A stretch of DNA of 63,177 nucleotides from Pelethousia sp034933245 (lineage in GTDB: Bacteria > Bacillota > Clostridia > Christensenellales > CAG-138), in contig JAYFNX010000041.1 in assembly GCA_034933245.1 (NCBI GenBank), positions 1 through 63,177 of the forward strand, given 5' to 3'. The notes under the pieces were generated by a model, which ran no database searches, was not told the origin of the DNA, and saw nothing but the letters and a program-made list of their open reading frames with translations. The position numbers and the translations under genes were made by a program. Positions 8,837 to 17,232 of the stretch are shown piece by piece. Position 1 is the stretch's first letter. Each line of letters opens with the position of its first letter.

Positions 8837-9829
8837 GTGCATCCGATTAACAGGATTTTTCGCCTCCTGCCGATCTGGGCTTTGTGTGCTTTTATGCCCC
8901 TGTTGGGCGGTTGTACCCAAGAGAAAAGCTCGGCAGTGGGCTATTATTTTGATACCGTGGTTACCATCACGGGATATTGCCCCGCATCCGTGTTGCAGGC
9001 GGCGCTTGATGAATGCGCCCGTTATGAAGCTCTTTTGAGCAAAACACGGGAGGAAAGCGATGTTTGGCGCATCAACCATGCGCAAGGGGCGGCCGTGACC
9101 GTAAGCGAGGATACCCTTGCCATTTTAGCTTTGTCCCAGGATATAGCCGCCGAAAGCGGCGGCGCTTTTGACATTACGATTGCACCGGAAAGCGCCCTTT
9201 GGGACTTTCAAGCCGAAACGCCGGTTTTGCCGGCTACGGAGGCGCTTGCCCAGGCGGCTTCTCTTGTGGATTACAGGCTCCTTATCATCAAGGGAAATCA
9301 GGTGCAACTGCCTGCGGGCCATAGCGTGGATCTGGGCGGCGTAGCCAAGGGCTATATTGCGGATGCCTTGGCCGCTTACCTTTCCGCACGGGGCGTTAAG
9401 AGCGCCCTCCTCAACTTTGGCGGCAACGTGAAAGTGCTGGGAGAGAAACAGGGAGAGGTTCCTTGGCAGATCGGAATCCAGGACCCGGCCGCGGAGCCGG
9501 GGGTTTCTCTTGCCACCATGGCGCTCCAAAGCGGTTGGAGCCTGGTGAGCAGCGGAACCTATCAGCGGGGGTTTACCAAAGACGGCGTGCGCTCTCCTCA
9601 TATTGTAGACCCGGATACAGGCTGGCCCGTTCAAAATGGGGTGGCGGGGACGACCATTTTGGCCCAAAGCTCCATGCTTGCTGATGCCCTCTCTACCGCT
9701 TGTTTCGTTTTGGGGCCTGAGAAAGGCATGGCGCTAGCCCAATCCTATGGGGCGCAAGCCCTGTTTTTAACCGATGCGGGCGAACGGATTTGTACGGAAG
9801 AAATGGAGGCTTTGCTGCGCCTTGGCTGA
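8837..9829 (+). CDS. apbE: FAD:protein FMN transferase, lipoprotein
   Basis: ApbE/flavin transferase, which hydrolyses FAD and attaches FMN through a phosphoester to a Ser/Thr of exported target proteins. The family motifs are clear: DLGGVAKGYIAD, LNFGGNVKVLG, SSGTYQRGF, HIVDPDTGWPV and the magnesium-binding LADALSTACFVLG. A hydrophobic segment ending in the lipobox LLGGC marks it as a lipoprotein on the outer face of the membrane. The start is uncertain: GTG at 8837 gives a classical 26-residue signal peptide (330 residues), while an in-frame GTG at 8777 adds 20 residues; neither has a good ribosome site. The likely substrate in this window is the FMN-binding protein at 17233. Confidence 0.93.
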   Translation: MHPINRIFRLLPIWALCAFMPLLGGCTQEKSSAVGYYFDTVVTITGYCPASVLQAALDECARYEALLSKTREESDVWRINHAQGAAVTVSEDTLAILALSQDIAAESGGAFDITIAPESALWDFQAETPVLPATEALAQAASLVDYRLLIIKGNQVQLPAGHSVDLGGVAKGYIADALAAYLSARGVKSALLNFGGNVKVLGEKQGEVPWQIGIQDPAAEPGVSLATMALQSGWSLVSSGTYQRGFTKDGVRSPHIVDPDTGWPVQNGVAGTTILAQSSMLADALSTACFVLGPEKGMALAQSYGAQALFLTDAGERICTEEMEALLRLG

Positions 9830-9833
9830 GCAA

Positions 9834-11222
9834 ATGCAACGGAGCAAATACGAAGTGGACATGTGCCATGGGCCGCTTCTGAAGAAAATACTCGTCTATT
9901 CCATGCCGCTTATCCTCACGGGGATTCTGCAGCTTGTATATAATGCGGCGGATATCGTGGTGGTTGGCAGATATGCGGGCAGCACGGCCCTGGCGGCCGT
10001 AGGGTCCACTACCAGCCTGATTAACCTTATCGTAAATTTGTTTATGAATTTATCGATAGGCGTGAGCGTAGCGGTAGCGCACAACTATGGAGCCAAAAAC
10101 TTCACGGCTGTGAGCGAGACGGTCCATACGGCTTTTTCTTTGAGCTTGGTGATAGGCGCGGTTGTGGGGGCTTATGGCTTCTTCGCTTCCCGCTTCATGC
10201 TGGAGCTTATGGGTTCCCCGGCGAATGTGCTGGAGCAATCCGCTCTGTATCTGCGCATTTTCTTTTTGAGCATCCCTGCTACCATGGTTTTTAACTTCGG
10301 CGCGTCCATCCTGCGGGCCGTGGGCAACACCCGCCAGCCCTTATATTATTTGGCTGTATCCGGGGTTATCAACGTGGTGCTCAACCTGGTTCTTGTCATC
10401 CGCTTTCACATGGGCGTGGCCGGCGTTGCAATCGCCACGGTTTTCGCCCAATATGTGTCCGCTGCATTCATAACCATATGCTTGATGCGCACGGAGGGTT
10501 GCCTGCAACTCCATCTCAACCAACTGGGGTTCCATGGGGATAAAGTGCGTGCTATTTTCCGCATCGGCTTCCCCGCCGGCCTGCAGAGCCTGGTGTTTTC
10601 CATTTCCAACGTGCTCATTCAATCCTCCATCAACTCCTTTGGCTCCGTAGCTATGGCCGGAAGCGCCGCCTCCAGCAACCTGGAAGGGTTCATCTATACG
10701 GCCATGAACGCCGTTTCTCAGGCCGCGCTTACCTTTACGGGCCAGAATGTGGGCGGGCGGCAATATACCCGTATCCGTAAGGTGGTACGCATCTGCCTGG
10801 CGGTGGTTCTGGCGGTGGGGCTTGGAATGGGGGCGCTGTTCTGGCTTTTTAACAGCCCTTTGCTCCGGGTCTATCTGCCTTCCGATCCCCAAGCGGTGCT
10901 TCTGGGCACCCAGCGGCTGTTTATTATTACTTCCCTATATTTCTTCATGGGCTTTATCGATGTGCTGGTTGGCTCCATGCGAGGGATGGGCACTTCTTTA
11001 GCGCCCATGATCGTGGTGCTGGTGGGCGCCTGCGGGCTGCGAATTCTTTGGATATATACCGCTTTTGCCGCCCACCGCACGCTAGAAGTGCTGTATATGG
11101 CCTATCCGGCCTCCTGGGTGGTTACATTTTTGATTGAACTCGTCTTTTACTTCCTTGTATATCGCAAATTGGTGCGGCAAAGCCGGAAGACGGAAGACGG
11201 GACGGGCTCTTCCCAAAATTAA
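9834..11222 (+). CDS. MATE family efflux transporter
   Basis: A 462-residue polytopic membrane protein of the multidrug and toxin extrusion family, which exports cationic compounds in exchange for sodium or protons. Twelve hydrophobic segments are readable and the two homologous halves start with the usual PLLKKILVYSMPLI and GFPAGLQSLVFSISN type sequences. The start at ATG 9834 lies five bases after the apbE stop; there is no strong ribosome site, so it is probably coupled to apbE. Substrate cannot be told. Confidence 0.9.
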   Translation: MQRSKYEVDMCHGPLLKKILVYSMPLILTGILQLVYNAADIVVVGRYAGSTALAAVGSTTSLINLIVNLFMNLSIGVSVAVAHNYGAKNFTAVSETVHTAFSLSLVIGAVVGAYGFFASRFMLELMGSPANVLEQSALYLRIFFLSIPATMVFNFGASILRAVGNTRQPLYYLAVSGVINVVLNLVLVIRFHMGVAGVAIATVFAQYVSAAFITICLMRTEGCLQLHLNQLGFHGDKVRAIFRIGFPAGLQSLVFSISNVLIQSSINSFGSVAMAGSAASSNLEGFIYTAMNAVSQAALTFTGQNVGGRQYTRIRKVVRICLAVVLAVGLGMGALFWLFNSPLLRVYLPSDPQAVLLGTQRLFIITSLYFFMGFIDVLVGSMRGMGTSLAPMIVVLVGACGLRILWIYTAFAAHRTLEVLYMAYPASWVVTFLIELVFYFLVYRKLVRQSRKTEDGTGSSQN

Positions 11223-11227
11223 AAAGA

Positions 11228-11265
11228 AGCGCGGCGCATGATAAAATTCAGTTGCGCCGCGCTGT
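11228..11265. terminator. Bidirectional terminator between MATE gene and P-type ATPase
   Basis: A perfect 11-bp stem, AGCGCGGCGCA with TGCGCCGCGCT, closes a 14-base loop. It is flanked by A-rich sequence on the left and CTTTTAAT on the right, so it can serve both converging genes. Confidence 0.75.
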
Positions 11266-11277
11266 GCCTTTTAATGA

Positions 11278-13116
11278 TTATGTGCGCAATGTGCGCATCG
11301 AGTTCAGGATGGCAATGACGGAAACGCCAACATCCGCAAACACGGCTTCCCACATGGTGGCTATACCAAACGCGCCCAAAATGAGAACCAGGGCTTTTAC
11401 CCCCAAGGCGAAGGCGATGTTTTGCTTCACAATCCCCAAAGTTTTGCGGGCAATGGTGATGGCCAAAGGTATCTTGGAGGGTTTATCGTCCATAATGACG
11501 ATGTCCGCTGCTTCAATTGCGGCGTCGCTTCCCAGGCCGCCCATGGCGATGCCAACATCCGCCTGGGCCAGCACCGGCGCGTCGTTGATACCATCCCCCA
11601 CAAAGGCCAGGCGGCCGCCCCGGCTAAGCTGGGATTGGATTCTTTCAATCCAGGCGACCTTGTCCTCGGGAAGAAGACCGGCATGAAATTCCGTTACGCC
11701 CAGTTGTTCGGCCACATGCCGGGCGATGGCCGGCGTGTCGCCTGTGAGCATAACGGTCTTGCGCACCCCGGCTTTGCCAAGGGCGGCTAGCGCTTCGGCG
11801 GCATCGGGCTTAAGCTCGTCCGCTATAAGAATATACCCGCCATAGGATCCTTCCAGCGCCACGTGCACCGCTGTGCCCGATTCACCCGTCTCTATGGGCG
11901 AAAGACCCTCCGCTACCATGAGCTTTGCATTTCCCACCGCTACGAATCGGCCATCCACTTTTGCGCGTACGCCTTGCCCGGCCACTTCCCGCACATTTTC
12001 CACCGTGCCTTTTCGGATTTCCCGCCCATATGCCCGTTGTAAAGAAAGGGCGATGGGATGGGTGGAATAGCTTTCCGCCAAAGCGGCTATGGTTAAAAGC
12101 TCCGTTTCGGATATGCCTTCCGTGGGATGGCTGGACTGCACGGCGAACACGCCTTTTGTAAGCGTGCCGGTTTTATCCATCACCACAATTTCAGCTTTTG
12201 CCAACGCCTCCATATAGTTGCTGCCTTTGATGAGCACACCTCGCCGGGAGGCTCCGCCGATTCCGCCGAAAAAGCCGAGGGGTACCGAGATCACCAAGGC
12301 GCAAGGGCAGGAGATGACCAGGAAAATGAGGGCGCGGTGAAGCCACATCACAAACGGCTCCCCGGTAAACAGGGGCGGCAGGATACAAAGAAGCAGGGCA
12401 CTCGCCACCACACAGGGGGTATAATACCGGGCAAACTGGGTGATGAAGTTTTCTGCCTTGGCTTTCTTTGAGGCGGCATTTTCCACAAGATCCAGAATTT
12501 TGCTTACGGTGGATTCCCCAAATGCCTTGGTGACGCGGATTTCCAACAGCCCCGTTTTGTTAATGCACCCGCTGAGGGCCTCGTCTCCCGGACCTAACGA
12601 GCGGGGGAGGGATTCGCCGGTAAGGGCGCTGGTATCCAATGTGCTTTCGCCGGAAAGAACCACGCCGTCCAGGGGTACCCGTTCACCGGGAGAAACGGTG
12701 ATGACCTCGCCGATGGATACATCCTCGGGGTCTGCATCTACAAGCCTACCCTCTCGAAGCACATGGGCGATATCCGGGCGAATGTCCATCAGCTGCGCAA
12801 TGGAGGCCCTGGATTTGCCTACCGCATAGGATTCAAACAGGCTGCCCTCCTGGTAAAAAAGCATAACGAAGACGGCCTCGGGATATTCTTTCGTAGCCAG
12901 GGCGCCAATGGTGGCGATGCACATCAGAAAGTTCTCGTCAAACACTTGGCCCTGCAAAATGTTTCGCCCGGCTTTATATAGCACGTCGTAGCCGATGATA
13001 CCATAGGCTGCAAGGTAGGCGCCCAACTGCCAGCCGCCATGCAGGAAGCTGCTAAGCACCAACAGAATCCCGCTCAGAACAATCCGCCGGATGGTTCCTT
13101 TTTGTTTGTTACGCAT
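11278..13116 (-). CDS. Heavy-metal P1B-type ATPase (Zn/Cd/Pb type)
   Basis: A 612-residue metal-exporting P-type ATPase. Visible motifs are TGESLP, the CPC metal site in SCPCALV, the phosphorylation site DKTGTLTKG, STHPIA and GDGINDAP, plus the final membrane helix with VGVSVIAILNSMRTLR. It lacks an N-terminal metal-binding domain; that domain is the separate protein encoded immediately upstream. The CPC motif and the DCANCA type of the companion point to Zn/Cd/Pb rather than copper. Start: ATG at 13116 follows GGGAGAG by five bases; an ATG at 13143 overlaps the upstream stop as TGATG and is the alternative. The upstream ArsR-type repressor supports metal-induced expression. Confidence 0.93.
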   Translation of the reverse strand: MRNKQKGTIRRIVLSGILLVLSSFLHGGWQLGAYLAAYGIIGYDVLYKAGRNILQGQVFDENFLMCIATIGALATKEYPEAVFVMLFYQEGSLFESYAVGKSRASIAQLMDIRPDIAHVLREGRLVDADPEDVSIGEVITVSPGERVPLDGVVLSGESTLDTSALTGESLPRSLGPGDEALSGCINKTGLLEIRVTKAFGESTVSKILDLVENAASKKAKAENFITQFARYYTPCVVASALLLCILPPLFTGEPFVMWLHRALIFLVISCPCALVISVPLGFFGGIGGASRRGVLIKGSNYMEALAKAEIVVMDKTGTLTKGVFAVQSSHPTEGISETELLTIAALAESYSTHPIALSLQRAYGREIRKGTVENVREVAGQGVRAKVDGRFVAVGNAKLMVAEGLSPIETGESGTAVHVALEGSYGGYILIADELKPDAAEALAALGKAGVRKTVMLTGDTPAIARHVAEQLGVTEFHAGLLPEDKVAWIERIQSQLSRGGRLAFVGDGINDAPVLAQADVGIAMGGLGSDAAIEAADIVIMDDKPSKIPLAITIARKTLGIVKQNIAFALGVKALVLILGAFGIATMWEAVFADVGVSVIAILNSMRTLRT

Positions 13117-13142
13117 GCAATCTCTCCCAAACAGAACACGCA

Positions 13143-13361
13143 TCAGCGAACGATAGCGCAGCCCGGCTCAATTCGCTTACAGCGGCGCACCGCCTCGTTC
13201 ATAATTTCTTCCAAGCGTTCGTCCGGAGCGGTAATGCTAAGCTTTTGAGCAAGAAAGTTGATGCTGGCGCTCTCCACACCTTCAATTTCGCAAATGGCCC
13301 GCTCCATCTTCGCGGCGCAGTTGGCGCAATCCAAATCCTGGAGTTTAAAGGTTTTTTTCAT
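13143..13361 (-). CDS. Free-standing heavy-metal-associated (HMA) domain protein
   Basis: A 72-residue ferredoxin-like HMA domain with the metal site DLDCANCAAKMERAI. The acidic residue before CxxC is the form found at the N-terminus of ZntA/CadA ATPases, and the ATPase next door lacks that domain, so this looks like a detached metal-binding domain or a dedicated metallochaperone. Its ribosome site AGGAGG is excellent. Its stop overlaps the earliest possible ATPase start by one base. Confidence 0.88.
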   Translation of the reverse strand: MKKTFKLQDLDCANCAAKMERAICEIEGVESASINFLAQKLSITAPDERLEEIMNEAVRRCKRIEPGCAIVR

Positions 13362-13407
13362 AATGTCGTCCTCCTAAAATAAATCGGTCGAATCCTGCCG
13401 GTTTTTC

Positions 13408-13770
13408 CTATTCTAAAACATGCTCCATGCCGTTGCTGATGATGGTTTTCACATGATCGTCCGCCAAGGAGTAAAATACCGTTTTGCCATCCCGGCGGTA
13501 TTTTACCAGCTCCGCGCCCTTGAGCACCCGGAGCTGATGGGAAACGGCGCTTTGGCTCAAACCTAGCATTTGGGCCATGTCGCACACGCATATTTCGCCC
13601 TCCAGAAGCACACTTAGAAGCTTAATGCGTGTGGAGTCCCCGAATACCTTAAAGAGCTCCGCCAGGTCGCATAGGACTTCTTCATCGGGCAAGGCGGCTT
13701 GGACCCGCGCCACCAAACCTGCATGGGCATGCATGAAATCACAATGGGGCATCTCTTCCCGATGCTGCAT
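13408..13770 (-). CDS. ArsR/SmtB-family metal-sensing repressor
   Basis: A 120-residue winged-helix repressor of the CadC/CzrA type. The alpha-3 motif EGEICVCDMAQMLGL and the recognition helix LSQSAVSHQLRVLK are typical, and the C-terminal helix carries DDHVKTIISNGMEHVLE, the D/H-x10-H-x2-E pattern of the zinc-responsive alpha-5 site. The N-terminal CDFMHAHAG segment could supply further ligands as in CadC. It heads the ATPase operon and is expected to release DNA on binding Zn, Cd or Pb, controlling itself and the two genes downstream. Confidence 0.9.
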   Translation of the reverse strand: MQHREEMPHCDFMHAHAGLVARVQAALPDEEVLCDLAELFKVFGDSTRIKLLSVLLEGEICVCDMAQMLGLSQSAVSHQLRVLKGAELVKYRRDGKTVFYSLADDHVKTIISNGMEHVLE

Positions 13771-13786
13771 AAAACCAACATCCTTT

Positions 13787-13838
13787 CATATGTTCAATTG
13801 TTCATATGTAGTATATGCCCTTGCTACTATCTTGTCAA
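13787..13838 (-). promoter_or_regulatory. Promoter and probable operator of the metal-resistance operon
   Basis: Minus-strand TTGACA (13838-13833), 17 bases, TATACT (13815-13810). Immediately downstream, over the transcription start, lies ATATGAACA-ATT-GAACATATG-like sequence (13787-13808), similar to the 12-2-12 sites of ArsR/SmtB repressors. The overlap explains simple repression by the first gene product. Confidence 0.75.
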
Positions 13839-13886
13839 TCCCCCCTTGCGCTTTACAAAAAATTAGCTTTCGGGTGATGGCATTTA

Positions 13887-13895
13887 TGTTATACT
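13887..13895 (+). promoter_or_regulatory. Extended -10 promoter of the phosphofructokinase gene
   Basis: TG-T-TATACT forms an extended -10 element 30 bases before the start codon. No convincing -35 box is present at 17 bases. Confidence 0.5.
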
Positions 13896-13925
13896 GAATA
13901 AAATTGAAAAATAGGAGGTAGCTAT

Positions 13926-15011
13926 ATGAAGCGGAAAACGCGCGTGGCGATCCTTACCAGCGGCGGGGATTGCCAGGGCCTAAACGCGGCTATCCGGGGA
14001 GTTGGGAAAGCGCTGATTCAATATGTGGATAACATTGAGATTTTCGGCATGTACGATGGCTATCGCGGGCTGGCTGAAAGCGATTACCGCTATATGGAGG
14101 GCAAAGATTTTTCCGGCATTCTTACATTGGGCGGCACTCTTTTAGGCACATCCAGACAAAAATATATTCCGGGCCAGGCCATTTTAGACAAGGACGGCAC
14201 CGATATGATGCCGGCTATGCTGGATACCTATACCCGCCTGAATTTGGATTGCGTGGTGGTTATGGGCGGGAACGGCACCCAAAAGAGCGCGAAACTTTTG
14301 ATGGACGCCGGCATGAACATCGTAACTTTGCCCAAAACCATCGATAACGATATTTACGGCACGGATATAACCTTTGGCTTTCAAAGCGCCATCGATATTG
14401 CCACCAATGTGATGGATTACATCCACACAACCGCCAGTTCCCACCGACGCATCTTCATTGTGGAGCTGATGGGACGCGATGCCGGCTGGCTGACCCTTCA
14501 CGCGGGCATTGCCAGCGGGGCGGATGTGATCCTCATTCCCGAGATTCCCTATGACCTCAATTCCGTGGCGGAAACCATTGAACGGCGCAAGAAACAGGGG
14601 CGGAGCTATTCCATCCTGGCCGTGGCAGAGGGAGCCGTGGCCAAGGGAGACCATTTGCTTTCCGAGGAGGAGCGCAGGGCGTTGAAGGAGCGCAGCGAAT
14701 ATCCCACCATATCCTACCGGATTGCAAAAGAACTGCAGGCGCTTACCGGCCAGCAGACAAGGGTGACCATTCCCGGGCATTATCAGCGGGGTGGGCCGCC
14801 CTGCCCTTACGACAGGGTACTGGCTACCCGTTTTGGCACGGGGGCGGCAAAGCTTATTATGCAAAAAAAATATGGCTACATGGTAGCCATGCAAAATGAA
14901 GAGATCGTACCGGTTCCGCTGGAGGAGGCCGCAAGCAAGACCAAGTTCCTCCCCGTGGAGCATCCACTGATTCAAGCTGCCCGGGATGTGGGCACGGGAT
15001 TTGGGGATTAA
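13926..15011 (+). CDS. 6-phosphofructokinase, mixed-substrate type
   Basis: A 361-residue PfkA-superfamily enzyme phosphorylating fructose-6-phosphate in glycolysis. The N-terminal LTSGGDCQGLNAAIRG, the active site PKTIDNDI and the GRDAGWL segment are clear. At the positions that separate donors, it has GGNGT (Gly at the Escherichia coli 104 position, as in ATP enzymes, but Asn instead of Asp at 103) and Lys in PKTIDND (the 124 position, as in PPi enzymes). This is the group III or mixed-substrate pattern, where donor choice cannot be read safely. AGGAGGT lies six bases before the ATG. Monocistronic. Confidence 0.92.
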   Translation: MKRKTRVAILTSGGDCQGLNAAIRGVGKALIQYVDNIEIFGMYDGYRGLAESDYRYMEGKDFSGILTLGGTLLGTSRQKYIPGQAILDKDGTDMMPAMLDTYTRLNLDCVVVMGGNGTQKSAKLLMDAGMNIVTLPKTIDNDIYGTDITFGFQSAIDIATNVMDYIHTTASSHRRIFIVELMGRDAGWLTLHAGIASGADVILIPEIPYDLNSVAETIERRKKQGRSYSILAVAEGAVAKGDHLLSEEERRALKERSEYPTISYRIAKELQALTGQQTRVTIPGHYQRGGPPCPYDRVLATRFGTGAAKLIMQKKYGYMVAMQNEEIVPVPLEEAASKTKFLPVEHPLIQAARDVGTGFGD

Positions 15012-15047
15012 GCATGTTCCAAGAGCATAGGATCGCGCAGACAAGCT

Positions 15048-15072
15048 AAAAAAGTGGCATATGCCACTTTTC
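15048..15072. terminator. Bidirectional hairpin between pfk and yedF
   Basis: AAAAGTGGCAT and ATGCCACTTTT form a near-perfect self-complementary element with A and T runs on both sides, placed between two converging genes. Confidence 0.6.
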
Positions 15073-15131
15073 AACGGGGTGGCGGCCCAGGCAAGCGGGC
15101 CACCGATGCCGGAAACGAAGCGGTTCCTACA

Positions 15132-15737
15132 CTATACGGAAAGGACTTTATCCGCCGCCTGCATCCTGGACACGATATCGTACATGTTGCTCACTTGGCC
15201 AACCTTCAGCTTGTCGGCTATGCCATAATAGTTCAGGCAGGTTCCGCATACGAGCACTTCCGAGCCCTTCTCTTGCAGGGCTTGAATGCTGGCCAGAACC
15301 TCCTGCTCTTCTCCTGCGGGCAGTTTAACCCCCCCGTTCATGAACAGGACGGAAGCCGGCATAACATCGCCTTGGGAAAGGGTGTAGAGGAACATTTTGA
15401 GCAGGTTATAGCCCAGCGTCGGGTCACCCTCGCCCAGGCGATCCTTTCCAATGAATACGGAATAGCATCCGCCTGCGGGGCTGCTTTCCTGTTCCGGCTG
15501 GAGGCCGCCGGTCTGTGTGGCTTGCCCTGTTCCCAAGAAGGTGACTTCAAATCGTCCATCCTTTTCCGTTGCGGAGGCCTTCATTCCTTGGCTGACGGCC
15601 AAGCGCTTGAGATTTTCCACGGCAATGGAATTGTCCACGGCAATGGTCAAAGGCGTTTCGCCCTGGGTCAAAGCTTTTCGGGCCAGGATGACAGGCTGCG
15701 GACAGGCTTTTCCCATCGCGTCGATATAATGTGCCAT
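15132..15737 (-). CDS. yedF: YedF-type TusA/DsrE sulfurtransferase-like protein
   Basis: A 201-residue protein with an N-terminal TusA-like domain (MAHYIDAMGKACPQPVILAR, the CPQPV cysteine being the persulfide carrier) and a C-terminal DsrE-like domain ending in EVLVCGTCLNYYG. This two-domain architecture is the YedF family that co-occurs with selenium metabolism in anaerobes. It is transcribed away from a DUF3343 gene, a pairing also known from selenium- and sulfur-handling loci. The role is inferred to be in sulfur or selenium trafficking; no selD or selenocysteine gene is nearby. Confidence 0.88.
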   Translation of the reverse strand: MAHYIDAMGKACPQPVILARKALTQGETPLTIAVDNSIAVENLKRLAVSQGMKASATEKDGRFEVTFLGTGQATQTGGLQPEQESSPAGGCYSVFIGKDRLGEGDPTLGYNLLKMFLYTLSQGDVMPASVLFMNGGVKLPAGEEQEVLASIQALQEKGSEVLVCGTCLNYYGIADKLKVGQVSNMYDIVSRMQAADKVLSV

Positions 15738-15781
15738 CGCTACATCAGCTCCTTTGTAAAATTAGGTTTTTCTATAAATTA

Positions 15782-15810
15782 ACTATAGCGGATTGGCTGC
15801 CAAAGCACAA
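15782..15810 (-). promoter_or_regulatory. Promoter of yedF
   Basis: Minus-strand TTGTGC (15810-15805), 17 bases, TATAGT (15787-15782), followed by an AAAGGAG ribosome site at the yedF start. Confidence 0.6.
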
Positions 15811-15842
15811 TAACACAGAACGAAAAAACGAAGGAGAAACCC

Positions 15843-16106
15843 ATGCGAGCCAACCGATATTACATGCTGTCCTTTGAATCCACCCACAAGGCCCTTTCTG
15901 CCCAGCGCCATCTTCAAGGGAAGGTGCCCGCTGCCGTTATGCCCACACTTCGGGCAGTCCAGGCGGGCTGCGGGATTTCCCTTCGCGTGGAGGAAGAAAA
16001 CCTGGAGGCCCTGCGGGCATTGCTTAGCGGCTTTGAAAAAGAAGGCTGGAAGCTATATTTTGTGGAAGGGGAAAGCGCGCCCCAAGTTACACAGATTAAC
16101 CTATAA
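15843..16106 (+). CDS. DUF3343 putative Se/S carrier-like protein
   Basis: An 87-residue protein of the DUF3343 family, with the conserved cysteine in QAGCGISLRV. AAGGAG lies seven bases before the ATG. Proteins of this family are often encoded with YedF, cysteine desulfurases or selenium genes and are proposed to carry sulfur or selenium; here it is divergent from yedF with 105 bases between them. No membrane segment or signal peptide. Confidence 0.8.
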   Translation: MRANRYYMLSFESTHKALSAQRHLQGKVPAAVMPTLRAVQAGCGISLRVEEENLEALRALLSGFEKEGWKLYFVEGESAPQVTQINL

Positions 16107-16284
16107 AGCAGGAAATTTATAGAAATAATCTATTATGATACGATGCTTCTTGCGGCCTGGAATGCATGGAGACGGGGATTCGCCCTGTGGAAAGCGCGTG
16201 CCTTTTCGGCCGATATAAAAAGGAAGCGAGCGGAATCCCTACGGCAGAACGTGCAACGGCTTTTCATACGAGGAGGCATGAATA

Positions 16285-16683
16285 TTGCAGATGAACAAAA
16301 CGAAGCCTATGAAAGGCCTTTTTACAAGATCGGACGGGCTGCTTATCGCAGGGCTCCTAGTGTTGCTGGCCGTTCTCCTGCTGGTTTTTACGAAGCCCCG
16401 GGGAGGAGACTTGGTACGGGTATACCTGGACGGCGCCCTTTACGCCGAGGCCCCTCTTTCTGAAAACCAGGTAATTGTGGTGGAACAGCCGGGGGGCGAA
16501 CGAAACGAGCTGGTTATTGAGGATGGCCGTGTGTGGATGCGATCCGCTTCCTGCGAAAATCAGGACTGCGTGCATCAGAGTCCCCTGACGGCAGAGGGTG
16601 CGGAGCTGCGCCCGCTGGGCAACTGGATCATCTGCCTTCCCAACCGAGTTAGCGTGGAACTTGTGCAGGAGGGAGCGGAATGA
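16285..16683 (+). CDS. NusG domain II-containing membrane protein
   Basis: A 132-residue protein with one N-terminal membrane helix (about 17-36) and an extracytoplasmic NusG_II domain containing the conserved cysteines of SCENQDCVHQS. It belongs to the small proteins found beside Gx-type membrane proteins and FMN-binding proteins, including the EetA-like part of flavin-based electron-transfer loci. Start: AGGAGG at 16271-16276 is eight bases before TTG 16285, whereas ATG 16279 is in another frame and too close and ATG 16291 is too far, so TTG is preferred. Its stop overlaps the next gene as ATGA. Confidence 0.85.
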   Translation: MQMNKTKPMKGLFTRSDGLLIAGLLVLLAVLLLVFTKPRGGDLVRVYLDGALYAEAPLSENQVIVVEQPGGERNELVIEDGRVWMRSASCENQDCVHQSPLTAEGAELRPLGNWIICLPNRVSVELVQEGAE

Positions 16684-17192
16684 AGGCCAGGGAAATTGCC
16701 CGCTTTGGTATTCTTACGGCTATGGCGCTGGTGCTGGGTTATCTGGAGCGGCTGCTTCCAATCGCTCCGGGTCTGCCGGGCGTAAAGCTTGGGGTGGCCA
16801 ACACGGTGCTGCTCTATGCGCTCTATTTGATGGGAAACAAGCAGACGGCGCTGCTGCTGATCCTCAAGGTTTCGCTTTCCGGCCTGCTTTTCGGCGGGCC
16901 GACCGCCTTGCTCTATAGTTTTGCGGGGGGCATATTAAGCCTTGCCGGCATGATGCTGGTTAAAAAAATAACGTCTTTAAGCGTTATGGGAGTTTCGATA
17001 TGCGGGGCGACCCTTCATAACGTGGGGCAGATATTGGCCGCATCTTTGGTTGTGGGCCCTGTACCCGCGTTTTCTTACTTGCCAATACTGGTCCTATCAG
17101 CTATAATGACAGGGATGCTTACCGGCTTGATTGCCCGGCTTGTTTTCCGGGCACTGGATGCCGCTGGCCTGAATCAATTAGAAAATAAATAA
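16680..17192 (+). CDS. Gx transporter family / heptaprenyl diphosphate synthase component I-like membrane protein
   Basis: A 170-residue polytopic protein with five to six hydrophobic helices and the typical VKLGVANTVLLYAL and GATLHNVGQILAA segments. The family is annotated either as component I of heptaprenyl diphosphate synthase or as an ECF-like Gx transporter; its consistent neighbours are NusG_II and FMN-binding proteins, as here, and EetB of extracellular electron transfer belongs to it. A quinone-precursor or electron-transfer membrane role is inferred. Coupled by ATGA to the upstream gene. Confidence 0.85.
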   Translation: MKAREIARFGILTAMALVLGYLERLLPIAPGLPGVKLGVANTVLLYALYLMGNKQTALLLILKVSLSGLLFGGPTALLYSFAGGILSLAGMMLVKKITSLSVMGVSICGATLHNVGQILAASLVVGPVPAFSYLPILVLSAIMTGMLTGLIARLVFRALDAAGLNQLENK

Positions 17193-17232
17193 CGTTTCTT
17201 TACAATTCTTTTACTGAGGGGGGCATCTATCG

